Source: Moringa oleifera (Eukaryota; Streptophyta; Magnoliopsida; Brassicales; Moringaceae). From it: DNA of 64,000 bases. Under the pieces are notes generated by a model. That model was not told the origin of the DNA, made no database searches, and was given only the letters and a program-made list of their open reading frames with translations. Below, in pieces: positions 58,756-64,000 of the stretch. The translations under genes and the position numbers were made by a program. The stretch is from NCBI GenBank assembly GCA_021397835.1, contig JAJFZO010000609.1, positions 5,520,001 through 5,584,000 on the forward strand. The letters are read 5' to 3'. The stretch's first letter is position 1, and each line of letters opens with the position of its first letter.

Positions 58756-61700
58756 ATGGATAAAATTTGGCTCAAACTAACACTCACGGATGAAAAACAA
58801 TATTATGTGGCTATTGAAAAAGAACAGGTAGCTGGGACAATTGAAGTAGGAAAGAATTGTCTAATTAATAAGCTTCTACAAAAGATACAGTTATAACATA
58901 AAAGCAATGAGAACATTACTATCAAAAGTATGAAAGTCATCTATTAGTGTATAGGTGTAAGAAGTAAGGGATAAAACATGTGTTCGAGTTTGGTGATATA
59001 AAAGAGAAAGAGAGGGTGTTTTCAGGGCGTTTAATAAATTTTTGTTGGTTATGAAGGAGTTTGATGGAGGCTAATCTCTGGATAATATCTTTATGAACTG
59101 ATGTTTATTTTGGGTTCAAATTCATGGTTTGCCATTATTATATATGAATTCTAGAGGAGTTCATCAAAGATGTTGAGGATGTTGACACAGCCAACAAAAA
59201 AACAACTTTGGAAAGGTGGTGAGAGTGTGGGTGTTGATTAATTTTCAAAATTTTTTAAAATGATATAGTTGACTAGTATTACCTAGGGATCAGAAACATG
59301 TGATCTCTTTCAAGTATGAGAGGTTACTGGTTTTATGTTATGTTTGCAGAATGATGGATTGTCAAGGTCAAGAACGTCTTCTTACTATAAGTATATAAAA
59401 AACATTTAGATGAAGCTGTAAAAAAATACAAGCCTTGGATAAAAACTAAAAGTCCTACATCCACACGAACTCAAGCAAATGACAAGATATCAAAGGCAAA
59501 GAAATTTGGTTTATTAAGAACATAACGGTAATGAATGTTTTATAAGATTTTGGTAATGAAGAGGCTTATTAAGAGCATATTAAGATACTAACTCATAAGG
59601 AAACTTCTAATTATGTAGAGCCAACGTTGATCCATAGGAAGCATAAAATCATGCTTGGTATCGAGGGAGCAAATTTTGACTCTTATCATGGGGTCAATTT
59701 CCTACATATAAAATATACATGCATATGAGGCTAGAGTTATTAATTTACTAATTAAATGATCAATATGCCTATTTGTGTGTACATCTTTCAACATAGGAAT
59801 ACTATAGTTAACATTACTCATTCAAGCCAAGTACACCTTAGTCCGTACCGACTTTATCCTTCATGAGTAATAAAAAAAAAAGAATTCAAAATAGAAAACA
59901 CTTATAGGAGCAAAAAGGATAGGAATCAAATGAAACTAAACAATAAAAAAGATTGATTGATTTTAGAGATTTTTGACATAGACTTGGTACTGTATTTCAA
60001 AAAGGATACGTGTGGATGTTGCTATTACAATGTGAAATAATATTTCTTCTTTAGTGAAGGCTGAAATTAACTAGTTCGCTAGGAGCAATGAGCTATATAA
60101 TTTAAAATTGTCGATGTCTAAGGGCTTCTTGGATAGTCCATGCATAAACCATGATGGTTAAACAATATAGTCCTAGGTTCTCTTTTTTAGCAAAAGAAGA
60201 GGATAACTCCCAATTGGAAAGATTATAGTTGAAATAGGCTTTAAAAGATGTTTTGCAATAAATACAATTAGGAGAAGTGGTTGGTTGACACCATTTTGAA
60301 GAAAAATGAGGTAATTACTACTGTGCAATCTTACTCGAATAACCATATTGACATGTTTATCTTTGGCTCACACTAATAAATAAATGGTGGTTCGTTAGAT
60401 TTTATGGTCACCTTATTGTGTAAGAATGACCAACATCATGGAATCTATTATGACTTTTGCACTTGTAGTCTTCTCTCCCTTGGTTATGTGTAAGTGACTT
60501 TAATGAGTTACCTTTTTGATGAAAAAATAAGAGGAAACCCAAATCTCAAAAATAGATGGTTGATTTTGTTGAGGCCATTATGGATTATGATCATCAGGGA
60601 CTTCCTTTCTCAGGCACTAAATTTACTTAGGCAGGAGGATCGAGTGCCACACTTTTCCCTTCCTTGGTTATGTGTAAGTGACTTTAATGAGATTACCTTT
60701 TTGATTAGAAAATAAGAGGCAACCTACATCTCAAAAAATAGATTATTGATTTTGTTGATGCCATTATGGATTATGATCATCAGGAAGTTCCTTTCTCAGG
60801 CACCAAATTTACTTAGGCAAGAGGATTGAGTGCCATACTTATATAGAAAAGGCTAAAATGAAGGGTTAGCTAAGAAGGCTTAGTCGAAACTTTTCAAAGA
60901 TTTCAAAGATAGTTATGAGTATCATCTTCCTTTCTCCTCATCTAATCATCTAACCCTTCTCTTTTATCTTATCCCACCAAGTAAAAGAGGTAAAAAAAAA
61001 TTGGTTGTTTAGGTTCAAGAATATATAGACTATACACCCAATATTTAAACAAGTTTTGTTTGATAGTTGGGACCTTCCACTAGTGGACTTTAGTTATGTT
61101 GATACAGAAAAAAAAAGTACTTCTTGTAGGATTGCATATCAAGCTAAAATAAAAAAATTTAGCAATATTTCACACTAAATAAGCCAATAACAAAAAGGAG
61201 CTAGGCTACTTGTTGATTAGTAAAGAAAGTGGAAAAGATGCAGACAAAGTGGAAAGTTATAAAAAGAAGCTCAATGAGTTAATGCATAAAAAAAAATCAT
61301 AGGGCATTAAAAATCCAGAATAATTAATCCAAAACAAAAAATTATTTCATTTCGATGGCATTAGGGCATTGATAAGCAAAGAAAATTACTATAGTTAAAA
61401 ACTAAAATGAATCATAGGTATAAATAGAGCCAAAGATTCTTAGAGTTTTCATGAATTGTTGTATAAATCTTTTCTCATTGTCTAATCCTACTGAAGTAGC
61501 GAAGGTCTGTTAAATAATCAAGATTAAACTCACATCATCACAATAAGCTCTCTTAAGTAAAATATACATAGAACATGAAGTTACTAGAGCCTTTAACCAA
61601 AGGATATCTAGCAAGACATCAGAGCTAGATAGACTAAATGGATTATTCTTTCAAAAATACTAAGATTTTGTTAAGCTAGATGTCATTGAGTTTATCTATA

Positions 61701-64000
61701 ATTTCTTGAATAATAGTAAGTCCTTAACCAAGATATATTATATAAATATTGCCCTTATATAGAAAATTAAGTACCCATATCTCCGATAAACTTTAAACCC
61801 ATAAGTTTGTTTAATAATGTGATATACAGATTAATGTCAATGGTCCTTACCAACTGACTAGTCTTACCATCCTTAATTAATCCTACTTAATTAGCTTTCA
61901 TAAAAAAGCTGTTAGATCCATGACGATTCTCTAGTTACTTATGAGATTTTGCATTCTATAAAGATAAGAGGTTTTTAAATAAATAACTAGCTCTTAAGTT
62001 AGATATGAGTAAGGCATATAACATAATCGAATTAGTTTTTTTAAGAAAAAATTATAAGAACTATAAGCTTCCTTGAACATTATATTCAATTGATCATGGA
62101 TTGTATCCAATTTGTTATTTACCATATTTTAGTTAATGGGCAATAACATGGACCTATTCAACCAATTAGAGGATTGAGACAAGGTAAAATCTTATCCTCA
62201 TATATGTTTTTGCTATGTTTAAAAGGGCTATATTTTCACTTAATCAAGTAAACTTTTCATAGCAAATTTAAAAATATTGTAGCAATAAGAAATGGTCCCA
62301 AGAGATCTCATCTTCTATTTATCAATGATAGTCTCTTATTCTTAATGTTACAAAAAAAGATTGCAAGTTAATTTGAATTTATTAAAATAATATCAAATGA
62401 CTTCAAGGCAATAGATTAACATAAAAAAATCAGGCATTTGCTTCAACAACAATGTTATAAAGAATTAGCAAGTGGTAGTAAAATCACTATTGAAAGTCTA
62501 GGAAAACTTATTGAATGACCTTTATTTTGGGCTCCCTATGATACTTGGACAGTCTAAAAAAAATGAGTTAGCCAATAATAAGACACGAATATATGTTAAG
62601 CTTGATATCTAGAATACAAGACTACTTTCTCAAGTTAGTAAAGGAATATTTGTAAGGGTTGTAGCTCAGTCCCTGCCTATTTATATAATGCTTCTAGCTT
62701 GCTAAATCATTCCTCCATAATTTAAAAATGGTGGTAGCTAGATATTAGTGGGGAAAAAGAGGATCGACTAAAAAAATTCACTAAAAATTTTAGGATGAAT
62801 TATGTATGTCAAAGCTTAATAGTTGACTAAGTTTTAGAGAACTTGAAGCATTTAACTTGTTTCTTTTAAAAAAATTAGTGGTAAAAGATAATATATTCAG
62901 AGGACTCCTTATGTTTTCAAGTCCTTAAAGCTAAATTTTTTCGTATTTTAACCCTCATATAATGTCAAAAAAAAAAAAAAAACATAACAGCTCATATGTA
63001 TAGTGCAACATGTTAATAGGTAAGGGAGGATAAGTGATGGCAAATAGATGGCTTTTAGCTAGATAAATGGATCCTAAGACTCTTGAAATTTAGAGTTTCA
63101 TCTCTTGCAGCACCTTCTTTTACCCCAATATTGATTAGCATACTTATAAAGTAGAGGGAATGAGATTGGTGAATGTGAAAGTGTCTTTTTGCCAAAATGA
63201 AGTTAGCATTACTGGCCATCGCACTTAGAGCCATGCCAGTGAAGGACAAAAATGATTTGGGTAAAAAATATTAATGAATATTACATTGTGAAATCTGGTT
63301 ACTATACAGTTGGTCGTTTGCTTAATAAGGAGGTTCCTTACCTTGTTTTTAGAAATAAGCAATGGAGTGCAATATGGAAAATGAAGGTTCTCCTTGTGGG
63401 TCCAGGTGTTTGCTTGACATATACTATAAGCAATTTTTTGCCTTTGAGGAATTTCAATTGAAAGGAGGTGCTATCTCTATGATTCATATGCATGATGTAG
63501 ATATGATAAAGCTTTTTCTCACTTGTTATAGAGATTTATAAGTAAACAAGAATAAGTATGCCATGAGTTAGTATGTAGCTTACGAGGAAAAAAAAAAGCC
63601 AAGGAAGCTAAAGAAAAGACTAAGAACAAGATAAAAACATGTATCCGACCTTATCCTTTAATGAAATCCGTGTAATGATAATAACTTTCGAGAGGATTGG
63701 TAAAAATCAACATAGATGCTTTATTTAAGGTAACGTATAAGTAAGGCACATTGGGTGTGGTAGTTAGAAAACATACTAGACAAGTGTTGTTAATTGCAAC
63801 CTCAAACATCACATAAGTTGTTTTTGCCTTTCATAATAAACTACTGACTATAAAATTTGGGATAAAAAATACTCTAAATTTTCACTATGAACATATTTCG
63901 GTGGAGAATGAGTGGCTCTTAGCCATCTAAAAAATCAAGCAAAACAACGAGACAACAAATGAAATGGGTGGACTTTACACGGACAAAAACTATCTTGCTT
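58756..64000 (+). mobile_element. Decayed L1-type LINE retrotransposon, runs off the window
   Basis: Plus-strand translation across many stops follows plant L1 order. ORF1 begins near 58756 with a DUF4283-like stretch (IEVGKNCLINKLLQK, LLVMKEFDGG, FWVQIHGLPLLYM near 59.1 kb), then FKYERLLVLCYVC near 59.3 kb (usual F-x-Y-E-R-L-P-x-F-C-x-x-C-G). ORF2 pieces are an endonuclease segment with SDFNEI (60.5-60.8 kb), RT-like LDRLNGLFFQKY near 61.64 kb and IRGLRQGKILSSYMF near 62.17-62.21 kb (usual R-G-L-R-Q-G-D-P-L-S-P). A zf-RVT-like YIVKSGYYTV and WSAIWKMKVL follow near 63.27-63.39 kb, then an RNase H-like stretch from 63.7 kb to the window end. The 3' end and poly(A) are outside the window. Confidence 0.85.
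60475..60840 (+). repeat. Tandem duplication within the LINE endonuclease region
   Basis: Two head-to-tail copies of about 180-185 bp (roughly 60475-60658 and 60659-60840) share TTGGTTATGTGTAAGTGACT, TTATGGATTATGATCATCAG and CTCAGGCAC(T/C)AAATTTACTT. The second copy has a few substitutions and small indels. A functional LINE would have this segment once. Confidence 0.9.

Overview
The window is nuclear DNA of a flowering plant, most likely a eudicot. The evidence is AT-rich intergenic DNA, GT-AG introns, a 32-exon gene, class III peroxidase, type II metacaspase and plant-type small heat shock protein families, and decayed copia, L1-type LINE and Mutator-like transposons. The species cannot be named from the sequence alone.

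Layout: 1-3.8 kb holds old transposon debris, including a Mutator-like transposase fossil. 3.87-5.54 kb is an intact single-exon acyl-activating (AMP-forming CoA ligase) gene on the + strand. 5.7-18.9 kb is a repeat block: an AT-rich spacer, a degraded Ty1/copia element on the - strand with both LTRs (8800-13459), a second degraded copia gag/protease remnant on the + strand, and further degenerate transposon-like DNA. 19.16-40.92 kb is one large + strand gene for a Strawberry-notch/FORGETTER1 (FGT1)-type helicase-like coactivator; I could chain 32 exons into an open 1250-residue frame. A solo LTR with a perfect 5-bp target duplication sits in intron 29.

The FGT1 gene converges on a two-exon type II metacaspase (418 aa, - strand). 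In Arabidopsis, FGT1 (At1g79350) and metacaspase 4 (At1g79340) are also neighbours, so this looks like conserved microsynteny. Next, all on the - strand, are a two-exon class III peroxidase (PRX7-like), a tRNA-Lys(UUU) and an intronless small heat shock protein with two perfect heat shock elements upstream. After a repeat-containing spacer comes a five-exon plant DNA-3-methyladenine glycosylase I (TAG family) gene on the + strand (51.47-53.35 kb).

The last 10 kb is AT-rich and contains a 1-kb non-autonomous element with ~180-bp inverted repeats (MULE-like, 56.5-57.5 kb), then a decayed L1-type LINE that runs off the window end, with an internal tandem duplication in its endonuclease region.

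No operon-like system is present. Four of the genes (FGT1-like, sHSP, metacaspase, peroxidase) belong to families tied to stress response or cell death, but a functional link between them here is only inference. I found no clear candidate for an undescribed system. The most useful new observations are the synteny, the dated or structured transposon insertions and the heat shock promoter.
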